From Bifidobacterium sp. ESL0690 (GTDB taxonomy: Bacteria; Actinomycetota; Actinomycetes; Actinomycetales; Bifidobacteriaceae): a stretch of 64,000 nt of DNA. This document shows, in pieces, positions 47,825 through 57,015 of this stretch; the first letter of the stretch is position 1, and each line of letters begins with the position of its first letter. Both the position numbers and the translations under genes were made by a program. The stretch lies in contig NZ_CP113939.1 in the NCBI RefSeq assembly GCF_029392315.1, positions 1,116,001-1,180,000 on the forward strand. Reading direction: 5' to 3'. The notes beneath the pieces are model-generated. The model did not search any database and was not told the origin of the DNA. It was given only the letters and a program-made list of their open reading frames with translations.

Positions 47825-48568
47825 ATGGCCGAAGACAAAACCAAGCAGTCAACACAAAATGCCGAAAAACCTATGATGACCCCGATTGACGAGCGTTTCA
47901 CTGAATTCCTGCTCGAATCCGGTGCACTGAAATTTGGCGATTTCACGCTGAAGTCGGGTCGCCAGTCGCCTTACTTCATCAACGCCGGCGCGTTCAACGA
48001 CGGTCGCAAGATTGCCACGTTGGGCGCGTTTTACGCCGAAAAAATCACCTCGGCCATCGCCGACGGCACGCTTCCCAAGGATATCGCCACGATTTTCGGC
48101 CCCGCCTACAAGGGCATCCCGCTCGCGGTCTCCACGTCCATCGCGCTCACCAGCATGCATGGGATGGAAGTCGGCTACACCTTCGACCGCAAGGAAAAGA
48201 AAGATCACGGCGACGGCGGCATCCTCGTCGGCACGCCGCTTGAGGACGGTATGAAAGTCCTCTTGGTCGATGACGTGATGACAGCTGGCACCGCTGTCCG
48301 CGAGGTTGTCCCGAAACTCAAGTCCGCCGCCAACGTCGATATCGTCGGCTTGGTTCTTTCGGTTGATCGCATGGAAAAAACCAAAGATTCCGATATGTCC
48401 GCCGTCAAGTCGGTCGAACAGGAATTCGGTTTCCCGGTTCTCTCCATCGCCAACGTACGCGAGATCTTCGCCGCCGCCTCCCGCATGGTCACTGTCGACG
48501 GCAAGCCACTGCTCAGCGACGATGTCAAAGAACGCGCCGATAGCTATCTGGCCAAGTATGGTGCGTAA
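47825..48568 (+). CDS. pyrE: Orotate phosphoribosyltransferase
   Basis: A 247-residue enzyme that adds phosphoribosyl pyrophosphate to orotate. The PRPP motif [16 protein letters not shown] is intact, and [11 protein letters not shown] and GDGGILVG are typical. Last gene of the pyr cluster; a hairpin follows before the convergent KAP gene. Confidence 0.94.
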   Translation: MAEDKTKQSTQNAEKPMMTPIDERFTEFLLESGALKFGDFTLKSGRQSPYFINAGAFNDGRKIATLGAFYAEKITSAIADGTLPKDIATIFGPAYKGIPLAVSTSIALTSMHGMEVGYTFDRKEKKDHGDGGILVGTPLEDGMKVLLVDDVMTAGTAVREVVPKLKSAANVDIVGLVLSVDRMEKTKDSDMSAVKSVEQEFGFPVLSIANVREIFAAASRMVTVDGKPLLSDDVKERADSYLAKYGA

Positions 48569-48621
48569 AAGGTTTATTGAAATAGTTCGCTTTATTACTC
48601 ATACATGGTTGGAATAGTAAA

Positions 48622-48670
48622 AGTTTTCTTTCTGTTTCGAACATCTTGGTTTTAAAATAGAAAGGAAACT
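48622..48670. terminator. Hairpin between pyrE and KAP gene
   Basis: AGTTTTCTTTCT (48622-48633) and AGAAAGGAAACT (48659-48670) pair over 12 bp with one G-U pair; it lies between converging genes and may terminate both weakly. Confidence 0.4.
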
Positions 48671-48704
48671 AAATGGTAATCTCTAGCCGCTCTATAAAGC
48701 GCAA

Positions 48705-50993
48705 TTATTGTTGTTGTATTTGTTTCTCCCAGTTGTTTGCAATTTTTGCAGCATCTACTTTGCTGACCGATTTGGACGAGTTTTGAGTGTCAAAAGTCTT
48801 TTCGTAGGCGGCCACAGCTAGCCAATCACAAGAGAGACTATGACGGAATGTCGAATCGATAATCCAAGATTTTATTGCTGCTCTATAAGATTGGGGGGTT
48901 ATCAGCTTTTGCAAAAGCGACAAATTCATGACGTAATTTTCATCTTTTTCAGTAGTAAGCGCTTCTGTCGTATATAAAGTGAACTGGTTGTCAGGCAAAA
49001 GTTGACGTAATGCTTGAAATGCCTTGTAAGCTTCGTTATCGCTTTTAAATAAGTAAGGTATCGAGTCTGCGCACATTCGTAAAAGGTGATCACTAAATGG
49101 TTTTACAGTCTGAGGAGTTTTTAATGATTTAAGCTTATCTCTCAATGACTTCTGAATTTGCGTCCATTTCTCCTTATCTAGAGCATTGTGAATATCAAAT
49201 AAAGCATCATCGGGGATTGCCAATAGGATTCGCGTATATCGTGAGTCTGTTGATTGCAGTTGAGGCGGTACTTCCTGAATCTGGAATGCAAGGCAAGCAG
49301 CTGTAGGAGCAGCCGCGACAGAATTGGATTGACATATCGTCTGTACAATAGCTGAAATAAGTTGTTCTTTCGTTTCAGAGGACTCTTTTGAGTTGTTGAT
49401 AATAGCAGCCACAACACTCATGGAAATACATTGCCGAAAACTGTCTTTTGCACATATATCATCCAGTTTTAGACAGGATTGAACTACTTTTGTTACGCGG
49501 TTTATATTTTTCCCATTGAGATATTTTCCTGCTTTAGCGGCGAAGTATCGATCTTTGAAAATTTTCTTATTATTTTCTTCGTTTAAATCTGAACCTTCAA
49601 GAGGGTTAAAGAGAAAGAATTGTTTGAATTCTGATTCATGTAGGAGGTTTTGATTTATTGATAGATAGAAATATGAATCAAAATGTTCCTTTTGATAAAT
49701 ATGACGGTGCGCGTCGCTGGATTCAATAGCGGCGTAGGACCAATTTGAATTAAGAACAGCGGAAACGAATGGGAATAGTGCTTCTAAAGCTGCAAGATTA
49801 TTTCCAGGAATTGGTTGTTTTAATTCTTGTTTAAGATATTCCCCCCGTCGTTTTTCTTTTCTATCTTGATATCCGTTGTAATCTTGAACTTGAATTGGGC
49901 TATAAAGTAGGCTCTTGTTTTCAATAATCCAATGGTGGAGTTTTGGACAAAATACTTCCAAACAAGTGATTCCAAGAAGGTCATCTGTTTCAACATCATC
50001 TTTAAGCACGCTATAGCGTAATTGGTACTCATTGACCAAACGAATTACATCTCTTGGTGTATTTAGATATGGCTGGACACACGAAGTCAAGATGCTAGGT
50101 CTAGAACCGAACAAATCTAAATCCGGATAATAGATTTCCTTAATGGAATTTCCGGCGATATCTGTGAGTTTGTGATGAAGCAATTCTTCAATTGTGTCTT
50201 TAGGCGGTATCGGTAGCTCGACTGGAACTTGAATAATTTTCTCTAAATATTGAGCGCCTTTTTTGTGGCATGTTTTGTTCAACGCTTTTGTGACATATTC
50301 TTTGTCGTATAAAAGAACATAAACCATATTCGGCAAGTCGCCTACGGCCTTTACGGCTTGTAGAATCTCCATAACCTCACCATCATTAAGTCTGTCAAGA
50401 TTGTCAATAAAAACAATAATTCTAGAAGACGTCTTCTTCAGTGCTTTTGACAATTGTTTGTGACGCTTTGCGAGTTTACCTATATCCTGGTTACTAGGGT
50501 CCAGTGCTTTTGCAACTTTTTTAAAGTAAGCTGAAATCTCTTTGCTCGTAATTTTCTCAACTGGATGCGTTATATCAATTGTATTCGACACTGCGTCAAC
50601 GGTGGCACCGGCCGCATTTAAGACGCCTGAACTTTTTTGCCTGAGTAATTCTTTCGACGGACTTAGAACTTTGGCAATTTCAGAAAATAAAAGTGATACA
50701 AGTTTGTTACTGTTCGAATACATCCATGGTTCAAATTCCACTATATGGGGTGTTGGATTATCATCATCATTAGCCGCAGGCTTATTAAGCACATCAATAA
50801 GCAGATTTTTTAATGAAGTTTTGCCCGACCCCCATGGTCCAGTTATTCCGACGACGAGTCCATGTTCAGCAGGTGATTTCTTTAAGGCTTCTGCTAGGAA
50901 TCGTACGTATTCTTTGCGTTCAAACTTGTCATCATCTAATTTGTGAACAGGCTCATCAGCGTCGAAGGTCAAAAAACTTGATTCTGTATTCAT
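48705..50993 (-). CDS. KAP-family P-loop NTPase
   Basis: A 762-residue STAND-type NTPase. Walker A is GPWGSGKTS near residue 51; FEPWMY and the Walker B-like IVFIDNLDRL near residue 188 are typical KAP motifs. No pair of membrane helices is evident between them, so this looks like a soluble KAP protein. The C-terminal 400 residues are alpha-helical and unrecognised. AT-rich composition and position between conserved genes suggest horizontal transfer. KAP NTPases occur in phage-defence and membrane-associated systems; a defence role here is inference. No partner gene is adjacent, and the start lacks a clear Shine-Dalgarno sequence. Confidence 0.82.
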   Translation of the reverse strand: MNTESSFLTFDADEPVHKLDDDKFERKEYVRFLAEALKKSPAEHGLVVGITGPWGSGKTSLKNLLIDVLNKPAANDDDNPTPHIVEFEPWMYSNSNKLVSLLFSEIAKVLSPSKELLRQKSSGVLNAAGATVDAVSNTIDITHPVEKITSKEISAYFKKVAKALDPSNQDIGKLAKRHKQLSKALKKTSSRIIVFIDNLDRLNDGEVMEILQAVKAVGDLPNMVYVLLYDKEYVTKALNKTCHKKGAQYLEKIIQVPVELPIPPKDTIEELLHHKLTDIAGNSIKEIYYPDLDLFGSRPSILTSCVQPYLNTPRDVIRLVNEYQLRYSVLKDDVETDDLLGITCLEVFCPKLHHWIIENKSLLYSPIQVQDYNGYQDRKEKRRGEYLKQELKQPIPGNNLAALEALFPFVSAVLNSNWSYAAIESSDAHRHIYQKEHFDSYFYLSINQNLLHESEFKQFFLFNPLEGSDLNEENNKKIFKDRYFAAKAGKYLNGKNINRVTKVVQSCLKLDDICAKDSFRQCISMSVVAAIINNSKESSETKEQLISAIVQTICQSNSVAAAPTAACLAFQIQEVPPQLQSTDSRYTRILLAIPDDALFDIHNALDKEKWTQIQKSLRDKLKSLKTPQTVKPFSDHLLRMCADSIPYLFKSDNEAYKAFQALRQLLPDNQFTLYTTEALTTEKDENYVMNLSLLQKLITPQSYRAAIKSWIIDSTFRHSLSCDWLAVAAYEKTFDTQNSSKSVSKVDAAKIANNWEKQIQQQ

Positions 50994-51160
50994 ATGCTAA
51001 GTGTAGCTTGTGGGTGCCGTTTTATAATAAAACTAAAAATTTGTAGGCATATAATATATGTTTTCCTGGTCAATAATGAACAATATTAGTGGCTTTGTCT
51101 GCTTTTATTCTATCGGCTACGGTAACGTATACTATAGCGTCGCTTCAACGAGGGAGAGTC

Positions 51161-52972
51161 ATGCAACAGGAATACACACAGCCGCTGGTGAGTCCGATCG
51201 AAAGTGACCGGAACATCTTCACGTTGCTTGACGATCGTGCCGAGCGTACCCCGAACGAGTCGCTGGTCGAATATGTCGGCGACGACGGCAAGTGGCAGTC
51301 GTTTACGGCGACGCAGTTCCGTGACAAGGTCATCGGGCTTGCCAAAGGTTTGATTGCCCGTGGCGTCAAGCCGGGGGATTCCGTTGCGATTATCGCGCAT
51401 ACGTCTTGGCAGTGGACGGCGCTTGACGTCGCCATCATGTCGATCGGTGCGCTCACCGTTCCTGTGTACGAGACCAATTCGCCGTCTCAAGTGCAGATGA
51501 TCTTCAACGATTCCAATGTCAAGATGGCTTTCGCCGAAGACGATGCGCAGCGTGACAAAATCGATACCGTACGTGATTTCTGCGCCGATCTCAAAGATGT
51601 GTATGTCATCACTGCCGGTGCCATCGAGACCATCGAAAAGTTTGGCCAGGGCGTCACTGATGACGAATTCTGGCAACGAGAAAAGGCGGTCAAGGGCAGC
51701 GACCTGGCCACTATCGTCTATACGTCGGGTTCTACTGGAACACCGAAGGGCATCGAGCTGACCCATTCGAATTTCGTGTTCATCACCATTTCAGGCGTGC
51801 AGTCCATGGGCGACATCCTCAACAAGCCCGGGCGTAGGCTGCTGCTGTTCCTGCCGCTGGCGCATGTCTTCGCCCGATTCATGCAGCTTGTTTGCTTCGC
51901 TGGTACCGTGACGCTAGGCCTGTCGAGCAATCTCAAGACCATTCTGGCGGATTTCCGCACATTCAAGCCGACGTTCATCCTTGCCGTTCCGCGTATCTTC
52001 GAGAAGATTTATAACGCTGCTTCGCAGAAGGCTGGTTCTGGTGTTGCAGGACGCGTTTTCTCACACGCGACCGAAACGGCCATCGCTTGGTCGAAGGCTC
52101 AGCAATCAGGCAAACCTATCCCACGTGCGTTGCAAATCCGTCATGCCGTCTACAACAAGCTCGTCTATTCGACCATCATGCAGATTTTCGGCGGACAGGT
52201 CGAATACGCGGTCTCCGGCGGCGCTCCGCTCAACGCGACCATTGCGCACTTCTTCAACGGTGTGGGTCTGCCTTTGCTCGAGGGCTACGGCATGACTGAA
52301 ACCTGCGCACCAGCGATGGTCAACCCCACGAAGGGCTATAAGATCGGCACCGTGGGCATCCCGCTGCAGGGCGTGTCCGTCGGTGTCAGCAACATCGGAG
52401 AGCTATGCATCAAGAGCCGCGCGGTTTGCGTCGGCTATCACAATCATCCAGAGATTACCGAGGAACAAATCGTCGATGGATGGCTGCATACCGGCGATTT
52501 GGGCTCCATTGATTCCGACGGTTTCGTGACGCTGACCGGACGTATGAAGGACATCATCATCACCGCCGGTGGCAAGAACGTTTCGCCCGCTGAAGTCGAG
52601 ACTTCCGTCATGACCTCGCCCGTGGTCAGTCAGTGCGTTATGGTCGGCGACCGCAAGCCGTTCATCGCCGCGATCATCTCTCTCGACTTGCAGGAGACGA
52701 ACGCTTGGCTCAAGTCCGAAGGTGCCGAACCGGTCAAGGATTTGAAGGAAGCCGGCGAAAACCCGATTGTCCGCGCCGAAGTCGAGCGTGCCGTCAACAA
52801 GGCCAATGAGCTGGTCTCTCGCGCCGAATCCATTCGCAAGTTCGAAATCGTCCCCGACGAATTCACCGAGGCCAACGGCATGCTCACCCCAAGCCTCAAG
52901 GCCAAGCGTCAGGTCATCACCGACTACTACAAGGACCTCATCGACAACGTCATCTACGCGCCGAAGAAATAA
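51161..52972 (+). CDS. Long-chain acyl-CoA ligase (AMP-forming)
   Basis: A 603-residue adenylate-forming enzyme that activates fatty acids to acyl-CoA. Motif YTSGSTGTPKGIELTH near residue 187, LEGYGMTETC, WLHTGDLG and GRMKDIIITAGGKNVSP are present. It is closest to the FadD15-type ligases. ATG 51161 follows AGGGAG; a -10 candidate TATACT lies at 51128-51133. Confidence 0.93.
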   Translation: MQQEYTQPLVSPIESDRNIFTLLDDRAERTPNESLVEYVGDDGKWQSFTATQFRDKVIGLAKGLIARGVKPGDSVAIIAHTSWQWTALDVAIMSIGALTVPVYETNSPSQVQMIFNDSNVKMAFAEDDAQRDKIDTVRDFCADLKDVYVITAGAIETIEKFGQGVTDDEFWQREKAVKGSDLATIVYTSGSTGTPKGIELTHSNFVFITISGVQSMGDILNKPGRRLLLFLPLAHVFARFMQLVCFAGTVTLGLSSNLKTILADFRTFKPTFILAVPRIFEKIYNAASQKAGSGVAGRVFSHATETAIAWSKAQQSGKPIPRALQIRHAVYNKLVYSTIMQIFGGQVEYAVSGGAPLNATIAHFFNGVGLPLLEGYGMTETCAPAMVNPTKGYKIGTVGIPLQGVSVGVSNIGELCIKSRAVCVGYHNHPEITEEQIVDGWLHTGDLGSIDSDGFVTLTGRMKDIIITAGGKNVSPAEVETSVMTSPVVSQCVMVGDRKPFIAAIISLDLQETNAWLKSEGAEPVKDLKEAGENPIVRAEVERAVNKANELVSRAESIRKFEIVPDEFTEANGMLTPSLKAKRQVITDYYKDLIDNVIYAPKK

Positions 52973-53060
52973 GCGAGTTATCGAGGCCATTTGCGTTTAT
53001 CGGTTTCGTGATGCGATAATAAGTTCTAGCAGAAAATACTATCGATCATGGAGAGATGTG

Positions 53061-53510
53061 ATGACTACTGCAAAGAAGCCGGTAACAAAGCCAAAAGCGA
53101 CAAAAGGGAAAGTCCTTGGGAAACTGAGCACAGCTGTCGATATCGTCAATATATTGGGGCAGGTGATTTCTGCCGACCAGGTGAAGCAAGTTGTGGAGTG
53201 GTTGAAAGAACAGCAATTCTCTGACAAGTTCATCGAGCTCACCAAGAAGATTCACCTTCCGGACAAGTACGACCCGCTTTCAAAAGTCGAGAATCAATGC
53301 GACGCTGTCGAGGAATTGATTCAAACACGTTCCTCGATGCTAGCCGATGACGCCCCAATCTCCGCATGGCGAGTCGAGCTGGATAGGATACGTACTGGTG
53401 CCAAATTCGTAAAAGAAGCCAAAGGCAATGACATCAAGAAAGTCAGAGAGCTTGAGAAGCGTGCCGGCAAGCTATACAACAGTGTGTTCATTGCTGTTGT
53501 TGGCAAATAA
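53061..53510 (+). CDS. Unknown 149-residue protein, first gene of a pair
   Basis: No family recognised. The N-terminus is basic (TTAKKPVTKPKATKGK); the rest is mainly helical with charged residues (KQVVEWLKEQQFSDKFIEL) and a C-terminal hydrophobic end (YNSVFIAVVGK). It starts after GGAGAG. The gene stands 60 bases before the 459-residue gene on the same strand, so they are likely cotranscribed. Confidence 0.6.
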   Translation: MTTAKKPVTKPKATKGKVLGKLSTAVDIVNILGQVISADQVKQVVEWLKEQQFSDKFIELTKKIHLPDKYDPLSKVENQCDAVEELIQTRSSMLADDAPISAWRVELDRIRTGAKFVKEAKGNDIKKVRELEKRAGKLYNSVFIAVVGK

Positions 53511-53570
53511 CCTTATTTGCTTATCTGTTTAGTCTGTCCGCGTTTTAATGCTGTTTAGAGAGAAGATTCA

Positions 53571-54950
53571 ATGATTTCGGAAGATATCGTTCCAAATCCA
53601 GATGATAATAAATCGATTCAAATCGTCAAAGATGACAGCGGAATCATGGTTCTTGGCGATGATTCAGTAGTTGACGAATGGTTGAAGCAGACTGGACTCG
53701 ATAAGAATGCAAAGGCTATGGCTCAGCGTGCGGTACAGGCATGTGGCAATGGGCTTCAGACGCTTGCCAATACCTCTGCGCAAAGTGGTCGCTGGGTGAA
53801 ATTGACCAAAGAGTCGGCTGCACAGGTTAAGAAGTATGGTTCAACTGGTACAGGCGTGGTGCGTGGTGAACACGGCAAAATTATCAGTCATCTCAAATTC
53901 GAGGATTTGACAAAAGCCTCTTCACTGGCGAACCCTGAAATGTTGGCTGGTGCAGGCGCTGTTATGACACAGATGGCGCTTGAACAGTCGATGCAAGAGA
54001 TTACCGACTACCTCAATGAGATCGACAGCAAAATCGACGATTTGTTGCAAGATCAAAAAGACCAGACGATTGCGAATCTGATGGGTGCGGCCCGGATGAT
54101 AGATGAGACCAAGACCATTTACGACAAAGTCGGAGTAATAGCTGATACGACTTGGTCAAAAGTCGATGATTGCCCTATGGATTTGGCGAGTGCGCAGAGT
54201 TATGCCTTGGTGAAGATCAGGAACCTTGTCAACAAGCTTGCTGACGAAAAAGACGCAGGCAAGGCTGAAAAGCTATCAGAACAATTGCTTGAGGACGCCA
54301 CTGATTGGATGTTCGTTATCGGCAAATCGATACAGGCGCAAGATGAGCTGTATGTCATTGAGTTGGATCGTGTGCTTGATGAGCAACCTCAGGAAGTTGA
54401 ACAGTACAAGGAAGGTATCAATGCTGCTCGTCAAAAGCGTTTGTATGATATCGCTGGCGAATTCGGAGAATTCAGCAAGAGCATTCATGGTTCTGCGGAT
54501 GGCATACGGTCTCAGAAGGTTTGGCATCCCAATGCTGTAAAGGGGGCGTTGAAAAATCTGCAAGATGTCAACCAACGTCTGTCTGGATTCGCTGTGGCGA
54601 TCGGTGTTGACGCGGATTCTGTCGAGATTAAGATGGCTCCACGCTGGAAGGACGCTGCCGGCAAACTCATTGTGGACACTACCGCAGGAATCGGTCAGGG
54701 TGCCAAGCAGATTGGTAGTGGCGCTGTAAAACTGGGTAAAGGTGCAGGCCAGAAAATCGGAGAAGGTGCCGGATTCGTCGGCGATTACGCAGGTCAACTT
54801 GGTGAGAATATCAAAGAAAGCCGTGACAAATTAGCTGAAAAGCTTGCCGATGAACGTGATGAGGAAGCCAAGAATCCTAAGTCTAAAAAGGCCAGTTCTA
54901 AGCCAAATCTTCATGATTTTTTGTCAAGACGTAAGGATTCCGGCGAATAA
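53571..54950 (+). CDS. Unknown 459-residue protein with glycine-repeat tail, second gene of a pair
   Basis: No family recognised. Residues 1-120 seem mixed alpha/beta; 120-340 are long helices with coiled-coil character (SMQEITDYLNEIDSKIDDLLQ and EKLSEQLLEDA). Residues about 365-425 have regular Gly/Ala spacing (IGQGAKQIGSGAVKLGKGAG), which resembles a glycine-zipper or membrane-inserting segment, then an acid/Lys-rich tail. Such a design occurs in pore-forming or toxin-like proteins, but nothing here proves that. AGAGAAG precedes the ATG. Confidence 0.6.
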   Translation: MISEDIVPNPDDNKSIQIVKDDSGIMVLGDDSVVDEWLKQTGLDKNAKAMAQRAVQACGNGLQTLANTSAQSGRWVKLTKESAAQVKKYGSTGTGVVRGEHGKIISHLKFEDLTKASSLANPEMLAGAGAVMTQMALEQSMQEITDYLNEIDSKIDDLLQDQKDQTIANLMGAARMIDETKTIYDKVGVIADTTWSKVDDCPMDLASAQSYALVKIRNLVNKLADEKDAGKAEKLSEQLLEDATDWMFVIGKSIQAQDELYVIELDRVLDEQPQEVEQYKEGINAARQKRLYDIAGEFGEFSKSIHGSADGIRSQKVWHPNAVKGALKNLQDVNQRLSGFAVAIGVDADSVEIKMAPRWKDAAGKLIVDTTAGIGQGAKQIGSGAVKLGKGAGQKIGEGAGFVGDYAGQLGENIKESRDKLAEKLADERDEEAKNPKSKKASSKPNLHDFLSRRKDSGE

Positions 54951-55049
54951 TCATCAAGCTTGAGCAGGATGTCACTTATGGATTGATGACATTGTTAACG
55001 TTACTCGAGTCCGGAGCTTGCGCTCGCTTTTTATGAGTTGATTGATTGT

Positions 55050-55244
55050 TCATGTTTCCAGCGTAAAGATATCCTCGATGCTGCAATTGAACAGTTGTGC
55101 CAAGCGAAACGCCAGTGGTAGGGAAGGGTCGAAACGGCCTTTTTCTATGGAGATGATGGTCTGACGGCTTACCCCAACGGCTTGTGCCAGTGCTTCTTGC
55201 GAAAGGTGGCGTTCTGCTCTCAGCTGGGTGAGGTCGTTCTTCAT
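55050..55244 (-). CDS. Small XRE-type transcriptional regulator
   Basis: A 64-residue protein consisting of one HTH domain: KNDLTQLRAERHLSQEALAQAV followed by GVSRQTIISIEKGRFDPSL, in the YozG-like group. GGAGAGG precedes the ATG. It overlaps the membrane-protein gene before it by four bases (ATGA), so both are cotranslated, a common arrangement of a membrane protein with a small regulator. Confidence 0.85.
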   Translation of the reverse strand: MKNDLTQLRAERHLSQEALAQAVGVSRQTIISIEKGRFDPSLPLAFRLAQLFNCSIEDIFTLET

Positions 55245-55807
55245 CGGATGCCTCTCCAACGCAGGATGGCATATCCTCCAAGCCAGGCGACGAGACCTAT
55301 GCATATGTCAGCGTTGATGAGATTTTGGCATGTGTCAACGCTGATTGGTTTTGTGGCTATGAATTCCAAGGCGAATAAGAATATGACGTTGACGACCAGC
55401 ATTGCGATGAAGCCGAAAGTCATCGATTCCTGTAGCCATGAGTTTTCAACGCTCTCCTCGCTGTGCTCTTCAAACTCCTTCATTGTTCGTTTATCGACAA
55501 GTACGATCCATGCGAAGAGAGTACCGATGAATGTGATGAGAAGGTCCAAAACGGTAATGGTCACCATCTGGGTTTTGGAGTCCGATTTAGGTCCGAATAG
55601 ACAGACGCAGGCAACTGCAATCGCCGCCAGTGCGCAGCCGATGGCGATGAAGGTGCCCCAAAGCGCAACCTTGCCTCCACCGAAAATGGTGCGTGTTCCA
55701 AAGGAACTGGTTTTCGATGGAATTCGAGTTGAATTTGACGATGCGTCATGTGTTTTCGTTGATTCTTCATGCAATTCGTTCACATCATGTTGCTTTTGGT
55801 TGTCCAT
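55241..55807 (-). CDS. Four-helix membrane protein, paralogue A
   Basis: A 188-residue protein with a polar N-terminal 35 residues, then the shared motif FGTRTIFGGGKVALW and about four membrane helices. A charged loop (DKRTMKEFEEHSEESVENSW) follows the second helix. It is clearly related to its upstream neighbour (FGTRTVFGGGKAALW and HSWFK/NSWLQ positions). It overlaps the HTH gene by four bases. Function unknown. Confidence 0.75.
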   Translation of the reverse strand: MDNQKQHDVNELHEESTKTHDASSNSTRIPSKTSSFGTRTIFGGGKVALWGTFIAIGCALAAIAVACVCLFGPKSDSKTQMVTITVLDLLITFIGTLFAWIVLVDKRTMKEFEEHSEESVENSWLQESMTFGFIAMLVVNVIFLFALEFIATKPISVDTCQNLINADICIGLVAWLGGYAILRWRGIR

Positions 55808-55853
55808 AAATTCCTCTCTTGCTGTCTCAGTGCGTGTCTTGAAGATATTTTCG

Positions 55854-56420
55854 TTATGCGTTTTTGAAACCTAGGTAGGCATACCGGCCTGCGGTTATGA
55901 GGAACCCGACTATCAGACTCGCAGCTACAGCTAGGTAGGCAATCTTCACGTCAATGGGGTTGGCCGCGAACTTGAGAAGGAAAAGGACCACGAAATCGCT
56001 GATGATCATCGCATCGAAACCCCAGCTTTTTGCGCTTTTAAACCATGAATGTTCGATGTTCTCTTCGCTGGTGACTTCGGGGCCGGAGCCCTTCACGGAA
56101 CGTTTATCAGCCAGGGCATCCAACGCAAACGTGCTAGCAAGGATTGCGATTCCAACTCCACTGAGGATGCCCGCGACCAATCTGTCTTTGCCTAGGTTGG
56201 TGTTGAGCAGGAACACGGCTACACCTACGATCAGTCCGAGAACACACCCGATGGCGATTGAGATACTCCAGAGTGCGGCTTTTCCGCCTCCGAAAACGGT
56301 GCGGGTTCCGAATTTGCTGGTCTGTAAAGTGTCTGGTTCCGTCGCCTTTGCAGTATTGCTGACATTTTCCGTAGGTTTCTTGTCCGTTGTATCGAATGAA
56401 GCGCGATCCTTGATATTCAT
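55854..56420 (-). CDS. Four-helix membrane protein, paralogue B
   Basis: A 188-residue protein with the same layout as its neighbour: polar N-terminus, FGTRTVFGGGKAALW, four helices and a charged loop (DKRSVKGSGPEVTSEENIEHSW). The ATG at 56420 follows GGAGG with four bases between; an ATG three bases upstream is too close to it. A promoter with TTACAT and TATAAA at 17 bases fits upstream on the minus strand. It faces the SdpR-like gene. Confidence 0.75.
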   Translation of the reverse strand: MNIKDRASFDTTDKKPTENVSNTAKATEPDTLQTSKFGTRTVFGGGKAALWSISIAIGCVLGLIVGVAVFLLNTNLGKDRLVAGILSGVGIAILASTFALDALADKRSVKGSGPEVTSEENIEHSWFKSAKSWGFDAMIISDFVVLFLLKFAANPIDVKIAYLAVAASLIVGFLITAGRYAYLGFKNA

Positions 56421-56528
56421 CATGCCTCCTTTGTCTTCCCTTGACTGATTTGCTCATTTTTATAGTAAAGTAGACTTGACTATGTAAAAGAAACTGTACA
56501 TCATTGGTCAAAGACTGTCAATTCTGAT

Positions 56529-56553
56529 GAAATATATTTCAAAATAAGTTGAA
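56529..56553. promoter_or_regulatory. Upstream operator of SdpR-like regulator
   Basis: GAAATATATTTC (56529-56540) is a perfect palindrome, followed by TTTCAAAATAAGTTGAAT, an imperfect copy of the main operator. It overlaps the -35 element. Confidence 0.65.
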
Positions 56554-56577
56554 TTAGAGGTAAAAAAGCTGTAATCT
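56549..56577 (+). promoter_or_regulatory. Promoter of sdpR-sdpI-like operon
   Basis: TTGAAT (-35, 56549-56554) and TAATCT (-10, 56572-56577) are separated by 17 bases, with operators overlapping both sides. Confidence 0.65.
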
Positions 56578-56580
56578 GTT

Positions 56581-56610
56581 TATATATTTCAAAACAATTT
56601 GAAATATATA
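56581..56610. promoter_or_regulatory. Perfect 13-bp palindromic operator
   Basis: TATATATTTCAAA (56581-56593) and TTTGAAATATATA (56598-56610) are perfect arms with a 4-base spacer. It covers the probable transcription start, as expected for an autorepressor of the ArsR/SdpR family. Confidence 0.8.
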
Positions 56611-56637
56611 GTCGTGTAAATGACGAAAAGAGGGGAT

Positions 56638-57015
56638 ATGGGAGTGCAGACTACTTTGTCGGCGCTGTCCGATCCGGCGCGACGGGAAATTCTTCAGTTG
56701 CTACGACAGAGGATTATGAACGCCGGAGAGCTCGCGGAGGCAACAGGACTTTCGGCGTCAAGGCTTTCGTATCATCTGCGCAAGCTCAAGGAGGCCGAGC
56801 TGGTCACCGACAGCCGGGACGGCACGACCATCTGGTACGAACCGAACCTGACCGTCCTTGACGACACCATCGTCTGGATGAAAGAGCTACAGCGCAACAA
56901 TGCCGTTTCCAAGGCTTCGCGTTATACAACAAAGCCAGCGAGAAGTAAAACAACTTTATCTGATTCGAGAACAATTGCAACTGAAGCGGTGAGAGATGAG
57001 AAAGCGCAGAAATAA
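56638..57015 (+). CDS. ArsR/SdpR-family transcriptional repressor
   Basis: A 125-residue winged-helix regulator: LSALSDPARREILQLLRQR, then the recognition helix region ATGLSASRLSYHLRKLKEAELV, and wing DSRDGTTIWYEPN. The SdpR group is suggested by the next gene. ATG 56638 follows the purine run GAGGGG; an alternative ATG at 56620 has no ribosome binding site. It overlaps the downstream gene by 20 bases. Operators upstream indicate autorepression. The C-terminal 30 residues are polar and not conserved. Confidence 0.85.
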   Translation: MGVQTTLSALSDPARREILQLLRQRIMNAGELAEATGLSASRLSYHLRKLKEAELVTDSRDGTTIWYEPNLTVLDDTIVWMKELQRNNAVSKASRYTTKPARSKTTLSDSRTIATEAVRDEKAQK

